A stretch of 64,000 nucleotides of DNA from Polaromonas sp. Its GTDB lineage: Bacteria > Pseudomonadota > Gammaproteobacteria > Burkholderiales > Burkholderiaceae_C. A model generated the notes under the pieces. That model saw nothing but the letters and a program-made list of their open reading frames with translations, made no database searches and was not told where the DNA came from. The translations under genes were made by a program, and so were the position numbers. The stretch covers positions 1-64,000 of the forward strand of contig NZ_JAQSDN010000039.1 of the NCBI RefSeq assembly GCF_029945925.1, read 5' to 3'. Below, one piece after another: positions 30,469-39,203 of this stretch. How positions within the stretch are numbered: the stretch's first letter is position 1; each line of letters starts with the position of its first letter.

Positions 30469-31785
30469 TCAGGACTGGCAATCCGCAGCCGTACGCCGCG
30501 TCAGCTTTTTCTCGGCGGCGTATTTATCGGCAGAATTTTTCACCAGGGGGCGGATGACTTGCTCGTCAGCCTGCAGCCAGTCCGAGGCCCAGACAAACTT
30601 GCTGCCGTCCCACTGGTGCACACGTGCCCACGCAGAGCCCATGTGGTCCACGCAGTTGGTCGAAACCGGGCGCATCACGCCCTTGAAGCCGAGGGCGTCC
30701 AGCTTGGCCTGGGTCAGGTTCAGGTTTTCATAACCCCAGCGCGCCTGCTCGCCGGTGACAACCTTGCCTTTGCCAAAGCGTTCCTGCGCTGCACGTACAC
30801 CTTCGGTGGCCAGCAAGGCGCCCAGCACGCCGCGCATGTACAGCACGCTGCCCACTTCTTCCTTGGGGCCGGTTCCCTGGCCTTTCGCATGCACCTTTTC
30901 CAGGATGTCCTTGACAACGGCCGACTGTGGCTCGGCGCCGTGCTGCATCATCACGGCGCTGTAACCCTTGGCACCCTGGCCGATGTCTTTCAGATCAGGC
31001 TCTGCGCCAGACCACCAGGTACCGAACATTTTTTCACGCGGATAACCGACGGCCTGGGCTTCCTTGATGGCGGTCGGTGTCATCACGCCCCAGGTTTGCA
31101 AAATCACGTAGTCAGGCTGATCCCTTCTGACCTGTAGCCAGGTGGCTTTTTGTTCCACGCCAGGCGCGGCGATCGGCAACAGCTGCAAGGTGAAGCCGTA
31201 CTGAGCTGCGCGCTCTTGCAGGATAGGCAGCAGTTCCTTGCCGAAAGGACTGTCGTGGTAACCGACGGCAATTTTTTTGCCCTTCAGTTTGTCCATGCCG
31301 CCGGCCTGCTTGCCGATGTGCTGGAGCACCGTATCCCCGGCGACCCAGTAGTGGCCAATCAGCGGAAAATTCCATTTGAAAATGCCACCGTCGGCAGAAT
31401 CGCTGCGGCCATAGCCGGAGGTGATCATCGGAATCTTGTCGGCAGGGATTTTCTCGGTCAGGGCAAAAGTGATGCCGGTGGACAGGGGCTGGAAGACGGT
31501 TGCGCCGCCGTGTTTTCCCTTGAGCCGCTCATAACATTCCACACCGCGGTCTGTGGCGTAAGCAGTCTCACATTCTTCGACCAGCGTTTTGACGCCGTTG
31601 ATGCCACCGCGCGCATTGACCAGCTTCATGTAGTCGTTGTGCCCGTTGGCCCAGGGTGTGGCATTGGGTGCCACCGGGCCGGTGCGCCCCGACAAGACCG
31701 GGAAAAACTGCTCCTTGGCTTGGGCGAAGGCCCCGGTGCCAACAGTGGCCAGCACACTGGCCAAAACGAGGTTGCGAACTTTCAT
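30469..31785 (-). CDS. Branched-chain-type ABC transporter substrate-binding protein
   Basis: This 438-residue periplasmic receptor has signal peptide MKVRNLVLASVLATVGTGAFAQ and a type I periplasmic-binding fold of the Leu/Ile/Val-binding class (KIAVGYHDSPFGKELLPILQ; PDYVILQTWGVMTPTAI). AAGGAGA precedes ATG 31785. It sits between livM and livF in a complete transporter operon that also encodes two CoA ligases. The ligand is therefore more likely a hydrophobic, aromatic or fatty acid than an amino acid. That is inference. Confidence 0.88.
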   Translation of the reverse strand: MKVRNLVLASVLATVGTGAFAQAKEQFFPVLSGRTGPVAPNATPWANGHNDYMKLVNARGGINGVKTLVEECETAYATDRGVECYERLKGKHGGATVFQPLSTGITFALTEKIPADKIPMITSGYGRSDSADGGIFKWNFPLIGHYWVAGDTVLQHIGKQAGGMDKLKGKKIAVGYHDSPFGKELLPILQERAAQYGFTLQLLPIAAPGVEQKATWLQVRRDQPDYVILQTWGVMTPTAIKEAQAVGYPREKMFGTWWSGAEPDLKDIGQGAKGYSAVMMQHGAEPQSAVVKDILEKVHAKGQGTGPKEEVGSVLYMRGVLGALLATEGVRAAQERFGKGKVVTGEQARWGYENLNLTQAKLDALGFKGVMRPVSTNCVDHMGSAWARVHQWDGSKFVWASDWLQADEQVIRPLVKNSADKYAAEKKLTRRTAADCQS

Positions 31786-31857
31786 GCCTGTCTCCTTGAA
31801 TGTGGCATCAGAGTGCCATGGGTTAACGAAAGAAAAACCTGGCGCTGCGCGCGGCGA

Positions 31858-32934
31858 TCAATGCGGAAAAGGCCATAAGCGCATCTTTTGCTTGCCAACG
31901 CTCCACAGCTTGGCCAGACCGTGGGGCTCCACGATCAGGAACCAGATGATGAGCGCTCCAAAAATCATGATTTCTGCGTGGGCGACGGCAGCCGTTGAGA
32001 TGTCGATTCCCACCAGATTGCCGACAGCAGGCAAAAACTGATTCAGAAAAATCGGCAAGACAACAATAAACGCCGCGCCAAAAAAGCTGCCCATGATGGA
32101 GCCCATGCCGCCAATGATCACCATGAACAGGAGCTGAAACGACCGGTCGATGGAAAACGCAGCCGGCTCCCAGGACCCCAGATGCACAAACCCCCAGAGG
32201 CCGCCGGCAACACCCACAATGAATGAGCTGACCGCAAAGGCACTCAGCTTGGCGTATATCGGTCGAATCCCGATCACCGCCGCAGCCACATCCATGTCGC
32301 GGATTGCCATCCATTCCCGCCCGACAGCGCCGCGCACCAGATTCTTGGCCATCAGCCCGAAGACGATCAGAAAGCCCAGGCAGAAGAGGTACTTGCTGGC
32401 GGGGGAGGTGATGGGCCAGCCCATCAGGCTGAGATCCGACACCGCCACCGAGCCGGACGAGCTGTTGTTGGTGAACCAGCTGACACGCAAGAAGGCCCAG
32501 TCGCAGAAAAACTGGGCAGCCAGCGTGGTGACCGCCAGATACAGCCCTTTTACGCGCAGGCTGGGAACCCCGAAAAACAGGCCCAGCAAGGTGGCGAAGA
32601 AGCCACCGAGCAGCAGGGCGGCAATCAGCGGCATACCGTCAATACGCACATAGCAGTTGTACGCCGCATAGGCGCCCACCGCCATGAAGGCGCCGGATCC
32701 CAGGGAGATCTGGCCGCAGTAGCCCACCAGAATGTTGACGCCGAGCGCGGCCAGCGACAGGATGACAAAAGGAATAAAAATCGCCCGCAGCAGGTATTCA
32801 TCAGCAAGCAGCGGGATGCCCACGACGGCGATGACAAACAGCGCCAGTATGCCCAGCCGGTCCTGCGTGATCGGAAAGATCTGGCTGTCTGCCCGATAGC
32901 TGGTTTTGAACTGGCCGTTTTCTCTGTAGAACAT
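31858..32934 (-). CDS. livM: Branched-chain-type ABC transporter permease LivM
   Basis: This 358-residue polytopic permease has the LivM core (GVNILVGYCGQISLGSGAFMAVGAYAA; GVPSLRVKGLYLAVTTLAAQF; MGSIMGSFFGAAFIVVLP). It has about nine to ten hydrophobic segments and a cytoplasmic EAA-like loop near GREWMAIRDMDVAA. It pairs with LivH as the translocation pore. It is separated from livH by a dispersed repeat and a duplicated livH tail. Confidence 0.9.
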   Translation of the reverse strand: MFYRENGQFKTSYRADSQIFPITQDRLGILALFVIAVVGIPLLADEYLLRAIFIPFVILSLAALGVNILVGYCGQISLGSGAFMAVGAYAAYNCYVRIDGMPLIAALLLGGFFATLLGLFFGVPSLRVKGLYLAVTTLAAQFFCDWAFLRVSWFTNNSSSGSVAVSDLSLMGWPITSPASKYLFCLGFLIVFGLMAKNLVRGAVGREWMAIRDMDVAAAVIGIRPIYAKLSAFAVSSFIVGVAGGLWGFVHLGSWEPAAFSIDRSFQLLFMVIIGGMGSIMGSFFGAAFIVVLPIFLNQFLPAVGNLVGIDISTAAVAHAEIMIFGALIIWFLIVEPHGLAKLWSVGKQKMRLWPFPH

Positions 32935-32984
32935 GTGGGTACGCCGTTAGATCGCGATGGAGGAATATCTGCGGGGGACTGTGC

Positions 32985-33084
32985 CCCGTCCAGCAGGGGT
33001 CGCGGAACCGGCTTTGCCGGGCCGCAGGCGCAGCGCCCCCCCGGGGGGCAGCGCAGTACACGAAGTGACAAGCGTGGGGGCTTC
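32985..33084. repeat. GC-rich dispersed repeat copy 5 (between livH and livM)
   Basis: CAGCAGGGGTCGCGG, AACCGGCTTTGCCGGGCC, GCGCAGCGCCCCCC and GACAAGCGTGGGGGCTT match the family. It borders a duplicated 17-bp copy of the livH 3' end rather than the livH stop itself. Confidence 0.8.
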
Positions 33085-33230
33085 CATACGCGATCGATGA
33101 TTTTTTAGTTTCAACACGCTGCGCTTAACTTTGCCTTGCAAAGTTAGTCTGCACTGAAAGATCATCCCTGCCCTTGCTGGCAGAGAACCCATGAATGGAT
33201 TCTTCGCGTATTTCATACGCGATCGATGAT
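33085..33230. repeat. 17-bp direct duplication of the livH 3' end
   Basis: CATACGCGATCGATGAT occurs at 33085-33101 and again at 33214-33230, where it encodes the livH C-terminus (KIIDRV-stop). The 112 bp between include a 9-bp-stem hairpin (33126-33146). The arrangement suggests a local duplication that moved repeat copy 5 away from the present stop codon. Confidence 0.7.
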
Positions 33231-34142
33231 CTTTTCACCGAACAAACCCTGGGGCCGAAACATCAAAAAGACCAGCGCCAGCACATAGGCGAACCAGATC
33301 TCTATGCCGCCACCGACGTAAGGGCCCAGGAAAACTTCAGACAATTTTTCGCCCACCCCGATGATGAGTCCACCGATGATGGCGCCGGGTACAGAAGTGA
33401 GGCCGCCGAGAATCACCACCGGCAGTGCGCGCAGGGCCACGGTCGTCAGCGAAAATTGAACACCGAGCTTGCTGCCCCAGATCATGCCGGCCACCAACGC
33501 CACGACGCCAGCCACACACCAGACAATGACCCAGATGCGGTTGAGCGGTATGCCTATGCTCTGCGCCGCCTGGTGGTCGTCGGCCACCGCACGCAAGGCC
33601 CGGCCAGTGGCGGTTTTCTGGAAAAACACACTGAGCAGGGTCACCAGCACGGCGGCGATCAGGGCCGCGTAGAGGTCTTCCTTGTTGATCAGCAAGCCGC
33701 CTTCAAATACCGAGCTGAAGGCAAATACGGGTTCTTTGGGCATGCCAATGTCAATCTTGTAGATCGCACTGCCAAACAGCGATTGCCCGAGACCATCGAG
33801 AAAATACCCGATGCCCAGCGTGGCCATGAGCAAGGTGGTGCCTTCCTGGTTGACCAGGTGCCGCAGCACCAGCCATTCAATCAGCCAGGCGACCGCAAAC
33901 ATGACAAAAGCCGCCAGCACAAAAGCGATCAGGTTGGCCAGCAGCAGGCTTTGCAAACCCAGCCATTGGGGCACCCATTCTGCAAAGCGCGCCATGGCCA
34001 GCGCTGCAAACAACACCATCGCGCCCTGCGCAAAATTGAACACGCCAGAAGCTTTGAAAATCAGCACAAAGCCAAGCGCCACCAGCGAATACAGCATGCC
34101 GGCCATCAAGCCACCCAGAAGTGTTTCCAGAAAGAATGCCAT
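33213..34142 (-). CDS. livH: Branched-chain-type ABC transporter permease LivH
   Basis: This 309-residue permease has the LivH core LLGGLMAGMLYSLVALGFVLIFKASGVFNFAQG and GGLTSVPGAIIGGLIIGVGEKL. ATG 34142 with GGAG upstream is chosen. A longer reading would translate the upstream dispersed repeat. It forms the membrane pore with LivM. Its neighbours livG (upstream) and livM (downstream) are both separated from it by repeat copies, unusual for an operon otherwise joined by overlaps. Confidence 0.9.
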   Translation of the reverse strand: MAFFLETLLGGLMAGMLYSLVALGFVLIFKASGVFNFAQGAMVLFAALAMARFAEWVPQWLGLQSLLLANLIAFVLAAFVMFAVAWLIEWLVLRHLVNQEGTTLLMATLGIGYFLDGLGQSLFGSAIYKIDIGMPKEPVFAFSSVFEGGLLINKEDLYAALIAAVLVTLLSVFFQKTATGRALRAVADDHQAAQSIGIPLNRIWVIVWCVAGVVALVAGMIWGSKLGVQFSLTTVALRALPVVILGGLTSVPGAIIGGLIIGVGEKLSEVFLGPYVGGGIEIWFAYVLALVFLMFRPQGLFGEKIIDRV

Positions 34143-34149
34143 CAGATGC

Positions 34150-34256
34150 TCCAATTTCCAGCAGCGGCCGCAGAACCGGCTTCGCCGGGCTGCAGGCGGC
34201 GTCCCCTGCAAGGGGAGAGGCGGCTACGCGAAGCGAGTCCGCAACAGGGGTGTGCC
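34150..34256. repeat. Diverged GC-rich dispersed repeat copy 6 (between livG and livH)
   Basis: CAGCAGCGGCCGC, AACCGGCTTCGCCGGGCTGC and GCTACGCGAAGCG match the family pattern, but the central GCGCCCCC block is replaced by GTCCCCTGCAAGGGGA, also a hairpin. The repeat begins ~8 bases after the livG stop. Confidence 0.65.
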
Positions 34257-34263
34257 ATATTCA

Positions 34264-35046
34264 TCAGTGACTCGTTCCTAGATAAGCCTTGATCACGTCC
34301 GGGTTGTTGCGGACTTCATCGGGGGTGCCGTCGCCGATCTTTTTGCCGTAGTCCAGCACCACAACACGGTCGGAAATGTCCATCACCACACCCATGTCGT
34401 GTTCAATCAGGACCACGGTGGTGCCGAACTCATCGTTGACGTCGAGTACAAAGCGGCACATGTCCTGCTTTTCCTCGACGTTCATGCCGGCCATGGGTTC
34501 GTCGAGCAGCAACACCTGCGGTTCCATCGCCAGGGCGCGGCCCAGGTCCACACGTTTTTGCAGGCCGTAGGGCAGCTGCCCCACCGGCGTTTTGCGATAG
34601 GCCTGGATCTCCAGGAAGTCGATGATTTTTTCAACGGCTTCGCGATGCTGGAATTCTTCCTTTTGCGCCGGGCCGATGCGCAGCGCCTGAAGCAGCAGGT
34701 TGCTTTTGATCTTCAGGTTGCGCCCGGTCATGATGTTGTCGAGCACGCTCATGCCCTTGAACAGCGCCAGGTTCTGGAACGTGCGCGCCACACCCATGAC
34801 GGCCACCTGGTGGCTGTTCATGTGTTTGAAGGTCTGGCCGCGAAAGGTGATCGTGCCCTGCTGCGGCGTGTAGACGCCGTTGATGCAGTTGAGCATGGAG
34901 CTTTTGCCGGCGCCGTTGGGGCCGATGATGGCGCGGATTTCGTGCTCTTTCACATTGAAGGAGATGTCCGCCAGCGCTTTCACACCTCCGAAGCTCAGGG
35001 AGATGTTGTGGACGTCGAGGATGACGTCGCCTATTTTCTTGCTCAT
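34264..35046 (-). CDS. livG: Branched-chain-type ABC transporter ATP-binding protein LivG
   Basis: This 260-residue ATPase has Walker A GPNGAGKSS, Walker B QVLLLDEPMAGM and a Q-rich LivG-type signature region (GLQKRVDLGRALAMEP replacing the usual LSGGQ). The long insertion before the signature and the C-terminal PDVIKAYLG are typical LivG features. Its ATG overlaps the upstream acyl-CoA synthetase stop (ATGA), which ties transport to CoA activation. Confidence 0.9.
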   Translation of the reverse strand: MSKKIGDVILDVHNISLSFGGVKALADISFNVKEHEIRAIIGPNGAGKSSMLNCINGVYTPQQGTITFRGQTFKHMNSHQVAVMGVARTFQNLALFKGMSVLDNIMTGRNLKIKSNLLLQALRIGPAQKEEFQHREAVEKIIDFLEIQAYRKTPVGQLPYGLQKRVDLGRALAMEPQVLLLDEPMAGMNVEEKQDMCRFVLDVNDEFGTTVVLIEHDMGVVMDISDRVVVLDYGKKIGDGTPDEVRNNPDVIKAYLGTSH

Positions 35047-36989
35047 GCTGCGGCCTTCACCGGTGCAAAGGTCTGGGCGTCCGAAATTTTCAGCGTGGCG
35101 CTCACGCTGCCGCTGCGGCCGTCTTCAAACTTGACAACGGTTTCAATGAACTGCTCGGTTTTTCCGCTGTACAGCGCATCGACCAGGGGCTGGTACTTGT
35201 CGGCGATGAAGCCGCGGCGCACCTTGTTGGTACGGGTCAGTTCGCCGTCGTCGGCGTCGAGTTCCTTGTGCAGCACCAGGAAGCGGCTGATCTGCGAGCC
35301 CGCCAGCAGGGCGTCGGCGCTGAGGTCGGCGTTGACCTTCTCGACACATTCCTTGATCAGCTGGTAGACCTCGGGTTTTTGCGCCAGGTCGGTGTAGCCG
35401 GCATACGGCAGGTTGCGCCGCTCGGCCCAGTTGCCGACCGCATCGAAGTCGATGTTGATCATGACGCAGACTTTTTCGCGGCCGTCGCCATAAGCCACAA
35501 CTTCCTTGACGTGCGGGAAAAATTTCAGCTTGTTCTCGACATACTTGGGCGCAAACATGGCGCCGTCGTTGGCGCCGCCCTTGATGCGGCCCACGTCTTT
35601 GACGCGGTCGATGATCTTGAGGTGGCCGCTGGCATCGAGAAAGCCGGCATCGCTGGTGTGGTACCAGCCGTCGGCTGTCAGCACCTCTGCCGTGGCGGCC
35701 GGGTTTTTGTAATAGGCCTTGAGCAGACCGGCGGACTTGACGAGGATTTCGCCGTTGTCGGCCACCCTGATTTCCACGCCCTTGATCGGCACGCCCACCG
35801 TGTCCGCGCGCGCCTGGTTGTCTGGCTGCAGGCAGACAAACACGGCTGTTTCGGTCGAGCCGTAAAGCTGCTTGAGATTGATGCCGATGGACCGGTAAAA
35901 GGTGAACAGGTCGGGACCAATCGCTTCACCGGCCGTGTAGGCGACCCGGACCCGGCTGAAGCCCAGGTTGTTGCGCAGCGGGCCGTAAGCCATGACCTGG
36001 CCGAGCGCATAGAGCAGCCGGTCGCCGGCACCCACCGGCAGGCCATCCATCAGGGCCGGGCCAACACGTTTGGCCACATCCATGAAGAAGTGAAACATCT
36101 TGCGCTTGAGCAGGCCCGCGTCTTCCATGCGGATCATCACGCTGGTCAGCAGGCCTTCGAAGACACGCGGCGGCGCGAAGTAATAAGTCGGGCCGACTTC
36201 CTTCAGGTCGATGGTGACGGTGCTGGCGTTTTCCGGGCAGTTCACCACATAACCGCAGCACAGCCACTGCGCGTAGCTGAAAATGTTCTGGCCAATCCAG
36301 GCCGGCGGCAGGTAGGCCAGCACTTCCTCGCGGCTAGTCAGCTTGTCGAACTCGGCGCCGGCTTCGGCGCGGTCGAGCAGGGTGCTGTGCGTGTGCACCA
36401 CGCCCTTGGGGTTGCCGGTGGTGCCCGAGGTGAAGAACATGGCGGCCACATCGTCGGGCTGCGCCTGTTCGACCTGGTTCCTGAAAAACGCCGGCTGGCC
36501 GGCGGCCAAGGCCTGGCCCGAAGCGATCAGCGCATCGAGGGCGACCAGGCCCGGCTCGTTGTAGTTGCGCAGCCCGCGCGGGTCGTCGTAAATGATGTGG
36601 GCCAACTGCGGGCATTGCTCGCGGATGTCCATGAGTTTGTCGACCTGCTCCTGGTCTTCGACCATCGCAAAGCGGACTTCCGCATTGTTGATGGGGAACA
36701 CACATTCGGCGCCCACGGCGTCCTGGTACAGGGGCACGGCAATGGCACCCAGCGACTGTGCCGCCAGCATGGTGGCGTACAGCCGCGGACGGTTCGCGCC
36801 AACCACAACCATGTGTTCGCCGCGCTGCAGGCCGGCCTGGTGCAGGCCGCAGGCGATGTGTTCCACCAGCGCGGCCATGTCGGCCCAACTGTGCGCCTGC
36901 CAGATGCCGTATTCCTTCTCGCGCATGGCAGGCGCCGTGGGGCGTTCTGCGGCGTGTTTCAGCAGCAATCGGGGGAAGGTGGTCTGCAT
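35043..36989 (-). CDS. Long-chain-type acyl/aryl-CoA synthetase (AMP-forming)
   Basis: This 648-residue ANL enzyme resembles FAA/FadD15-type synthetases. Visible motifs are MFFTSGTTGNPKGVVHTHST, LKQLYGSTETAVFVCLQP and WYHTSDAGFLDASGHLKIIDR, with the eukaryote-like insertion KGGANDGAMFAPKYVE. It is the first gene of the transporter operon, overlapping livG by 4 bp. It probably traps an imported acid as its CoA ester. A promoter with a Crp/Fnr-like operator lies ~60-110 bp upstream. Confidence 0.87.
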   Translation of the reverse strand: MQTTFPRLLLKHAAERPTAPAMREKEYGIWQAHSWADMAALVEHIACGLHQAGLQRGEHMVVVGANRPRLYATMLAAQSLGAIAVPLYQDAVGAECVFPINNAEVRFAMVEDQEQVDKLMDIREQCPQLAHIIYDDPRGLRNYNEPGLVALDALIASGQALAAGQPAFFRNQVEQAQPDDVAAMFFTSGTTGNPKGVVHTHSTLLDRAEAGAEFDKLTSREEVLAYLPPAWIGQNIFSYAQWLCCGYVVNCPENASTVTIDLKEVGPTYYFAPPRVFEGLLTSVMIRMEDAGLLKRKMFHFFMDVAKRVGPALMDGLPVGAGDRLLYALGQVMAYGPLRNNLGFSRVRVAYTAGEAIGPDLFTFYRSIGINLKQLYGSTETAVFVCLQPDNQARADTVGVPIKGVEIRVADNGEILVKSAGLLKAYYKNPAATAEVLTADGWYHTSDAGFLDASGHLKIIDRVKDVGRIKGGANDGAMFAPKYVENKLKFFPHVKEVVAYGDGREKVCVMINIDFDAVGNWAERRNLPYAGYTDLAQKPEVYQLIKECVEKVNADLSADALLAGSQISRFLVLHKELDADDGELTRTNKVRRGFIADKYQPLVDALYSGKTEQFIETVVKFEDGRSGSVSATLKISDAQTFAPVKAAA

Positions 36990-37053
36990 TCGGTACCTTG
37001 TCTCCAGTGTTCAGTGCGGCTTCCCGTTCAGGAGAAGCGCTTGCGTGGAATGA

Positions 37054-37096
37054 ATAGTAGGACTGCCTTTGACGTTACGGTGTCATTGCGACGACA
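37054..37096 (-). promoter_or_regulatory. Promoter with TGTC-N8-GACA operator upstream of the ligase-ABC operon
   Basis: An inverted repeat TGTC (37081-37084) and GACA (37093-37096) is followed, 22 bases away on the minus strand, by a TACTAT -10 element (37059-37054). The operator centre falls ~41.5 bp before the predicted start, the class II activator position of Crp/Fnr proteins. The same repeat and spacing recur at 38378-38420. Confidence 0.6.
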
Positions 37097-37141
37097 ATTT
37101 CCGGGTAAGTCCTAGTGGGGTGTCCCCGGGGTTCGGCCCTG

Positions 37142-38341
37142 TTATCGGATAAAGCGGCCATCGCGCGCAACCATGGTGAGTTCGACGAAGCGCGACGCGT
37201 TCGTCGCCGAATCGCTGAAGCTCACTTCGAAACCGCCCAGGTCGTAGCGTTTGAGGTTCCAGGTGCTGTCTACAAAGCCGCTGCGTGTCGGGTTCCGTCC
37301 CGCAAGCCGGAGCGCCTCGGCAAAAACCCGGGCATTGATATAACCCTCCAGTGCCAGATGCGACGGCGCCAGTGTCACGCCGGCAGCCTTCCAGGCCTGC
37401 TGGAATTCGCGAACGATGGGCACCACGGTGGCGTTCGGCAGGGGTACGACCTGGGAAATGGCGATGCCGGTCGCATCGTCGCCCATGGCCTTGATGGTGG
37501 CGGCGGCTCCCATGATGGAGAGGGCATACAGCGGCAGCCCCTTGCGGTGCATGCGCATCGCCTTGACGAAGTCGATGGTGGGTTTGCCCGCCAGGCCGAC
37601 CAGCACCGCCTCCGGGTTCGAGGTCGCGACCTTGGCCGCGGCTGCGCCCGCGTCCGAGGAATTGTTTTCCACGGTCACGATGGCCGTGGCATCGAGCTTG
37701 TGCCGGGTCATGGAGCGCTGGGTGGCGTCGAACACTTCCTTGCCGAAGGTGTTGTTCTGGTAGACGATCGCGATGCGCTTGACGCCGATGGTCGCGAGGT
37801 GTTGCACCAGCTGCTCCGCCTCGTCCGCATAGCTGGCGCGGATGTTGAACACATTGCGGGCATTTTTGGGCCGAACGGACAGGGCGCCGGAAAAGGGCGC
37901 AAAAAGCGGGATGCCCGATTCAATCACCTGCGGCAGCATGGCCTCGATCATGGGGGTGCCCATGCAATTGAACAGCGCGAAGTTGTTGCGGTCTTCAATG
38001 AACCCCTTCACATTGGCGAGCGCACGCTTGACGTCGTAACCGTCGTCGGCCGCGACGAGTTCGATGGGCCGGCCGTTCACCCCGCCTTTGGCATTGATGG
38101 CCGCAAAACACGCCTTGGCACCCTGGTGCATGGCCTGGCCCAGTTCGCCCAGGGGGCCGCTGAGTGCCGTGGACTGCGCAATTTTCAGGGGGGCGGTGTT
38201 GTCGGCGCGCAGGGGTGCATGAAAGGCCACGGGCAGCGCCGCGAGCGCGCCCAGCACGCTGCGGCGTGTCGGTTGGCCGGCCTGTGGGGCGCATGTCGCG
38301 GCATGCCCGGGATGGGGGGTGGAGGGGAGAGAGGTGGTCAT
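37142..38341 (-). CDS. Branched-chain-type ABC substrate-binding protein with Tat-like signal
   Basis: This 399-residue receptor begins with an unusually long leader carrying TRRSVLGALAALPVAFHA, compatible with twin-arginine export. A Leu/Ile/Val-binding-type fold follows (LKIAQSTALSGPLGELGQAMHQG; VKRIAIVYQNNTFGKEVFDATQ). It differs from the receptor inside the transporter operon, so the same LivFGHM core may accept two ligand sets. It has its own promoter with the same candidate operator as the transporter operon, and lies opposite the Crp/Fnr-like regulator. Confidence 0.86.
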   Translation of the reverse strand: MTTSLPSTPHPGHAATCAPQAGQPTRRSVLGALAALPVAFHAPLRADNTAPLKIAQSTALSGPLGELGQAMHQGAKACFAAINAKGGVNGRPIELVAADDGYDVKRALANVKGFIEDRNNFALFNCMGTPMIEAMLPQVIESGIPLFAPFSGALSVRPKNARNVFNIRASYADEAEQLVQHLATIGVKRIAIVYQNNTFGKEVFDATQRSMTRHKLDATAIVTVENNSSDAGAAAAKVATSNPEAVLVGLAGKPTIDFVKAMRMHRKGLPLYALSIMGAAATIKAMGDDATGIAISQVVPLPNATVVPIVREFQQAWKAAGVTLAPSHLALEGYINARVFAEALRLAGRNPTRSGFVDSTWNLKRYDLGGFEVSFSDSATNASRFVELTMVARDGRFIR

Positions 38342-38377
38342 GGGGTCCTGGCTGGAGGTTGAAATTTGAGTGGCCAG

Positions 38378-38422
38378 ATGCTAGGGGGTGGATTGACAAT
38401 AAAATGTCTATCCAGCGACAAT
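38378..38422. promoter_or_regulatory. Divergent promoter region with second TGTC-N8-GACA operator
   Basis: TGTC (38405-38408) and GACA (38417-38420) flank eight bases. On the minus strand, TAGCAT (38383-38378) lies 22 bases away, identical to the spacing at the ligase promoter, and would drive the receptor gene. On the plus strand TTGACA (38393-38398) and GACAAT (38417-38422), 18 bp apart, could drive the regulator gene and would be covered by the same operator, allowing autoregulation. Confidence 0.58.
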
Positions 38423-38490
38423 TCAAGGGTGTGCCCTCTCCGGAGTTTCCCGAGAGAGATTCCGATTCCTTCACCTGACCCTTGTGATCC

Positions 38491-39201
38491 GTGTCTACTG
38501 ACCTGACCCTCCACCAGCGCCGCAGGACGCCCACCCTTGAAGAGCAGCAAGGCATTCCCTGGCTGTGGCAGTTGTTGCCGGATGAGCGCGCGCGCGCGGT
38601 GGCGCAGCTGCAGGTGGGTGACGCCGCACCGGGCGACTATGTCTGCCGGGTCGGCAAGCCGGTGACCTACTGGTTCGGCGTGGTCGAAGGCCTGCTCAAG
38701 ATGAGCAGCGACAACGCCCAGGGCACCACCATGACGTTTGCCGGGCTGCCGCCGGGCGGCTGGTTCGGCGAGGGGACGGCGCTCAAGCGCGAGCCCTACC
38801 GCTACAACATCCAGGCGCTGCGCAAAAGTGTGGTGGCCGGCTTGCCGGTGGATACCTTTCACTGGCTGCTGGACCACTCGATCGGTTTCAACCGCTTCGT
38901 GATGAACCAGCTCAACGAGCGCCTGGGGCAGTTCATTGCCGCGCGCGAGATTGACCGCATGGCCAACCCCGATCTGCGCGTGGCCCGCAGCCTGGCGGCG
39001 CTGTTCAACCCGGTGTTGTACCCGGGCGTCGGCGAAATCCTGCGCATCACCCAGCAGGAGATGGCCTACCTCGTGGGGCTGTCGCGCCAGCGTGTGAACG
39101 AGGCGCTGTCCAACCTGCAGGCGCAGGGCACGATCCGCATCGAATACGGCGGTTTGCGTGTGCTGGACCTGGAGGCGCTGCGCAGCAGCATTATTCAGTA
39201 A
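38491..39201 (+). CDS. Crp/Fnr-family transcriptional regulator
   Basis: This 236-residue protein has an N-terminal cyclic-nucleotide-binding-like beta-roll (residues ~30-140; GDYVCRVGKPVTYWFGVVEG) and a C-terminal winged helix (ITQQEMAYLVGLSRQRVNEALSNL). It lacks the N-terminal cysteine cluster of Fnr, so direct Fe-S oxygen sensing is unlikely. The start is GTG at 38491 with a weak ribosome site. Divergent from the ABC receptor, it is the likely activator of the receptor and transporter-ligase promoters through the shared TGTC-N8-GACA sites. Its ligand is unknown. Confidence 0.87.
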   Translation: MSTDLTLHQRRRTPTLEEQQGIPWLWQLLPDERARAVAQLQVGDAAPGDYVCRVGKPVTYWFGVVEGLLKMSSDNAQGTTMTFAGLPPGGWFGEGTALKREPYRYNIQALRKSVVAGLPVDTFHWLLDHSIGFNRFVMNQLNERLGQFIAAREIDRMANPDLRVARSLAALFNPVLYPGVGEILRITQQEMAYLVGLSRQRVNEALSNLQAQGTIRIEYGGLRVLDLEALRSSIIQ

Positions 39202-39203
39202 AT

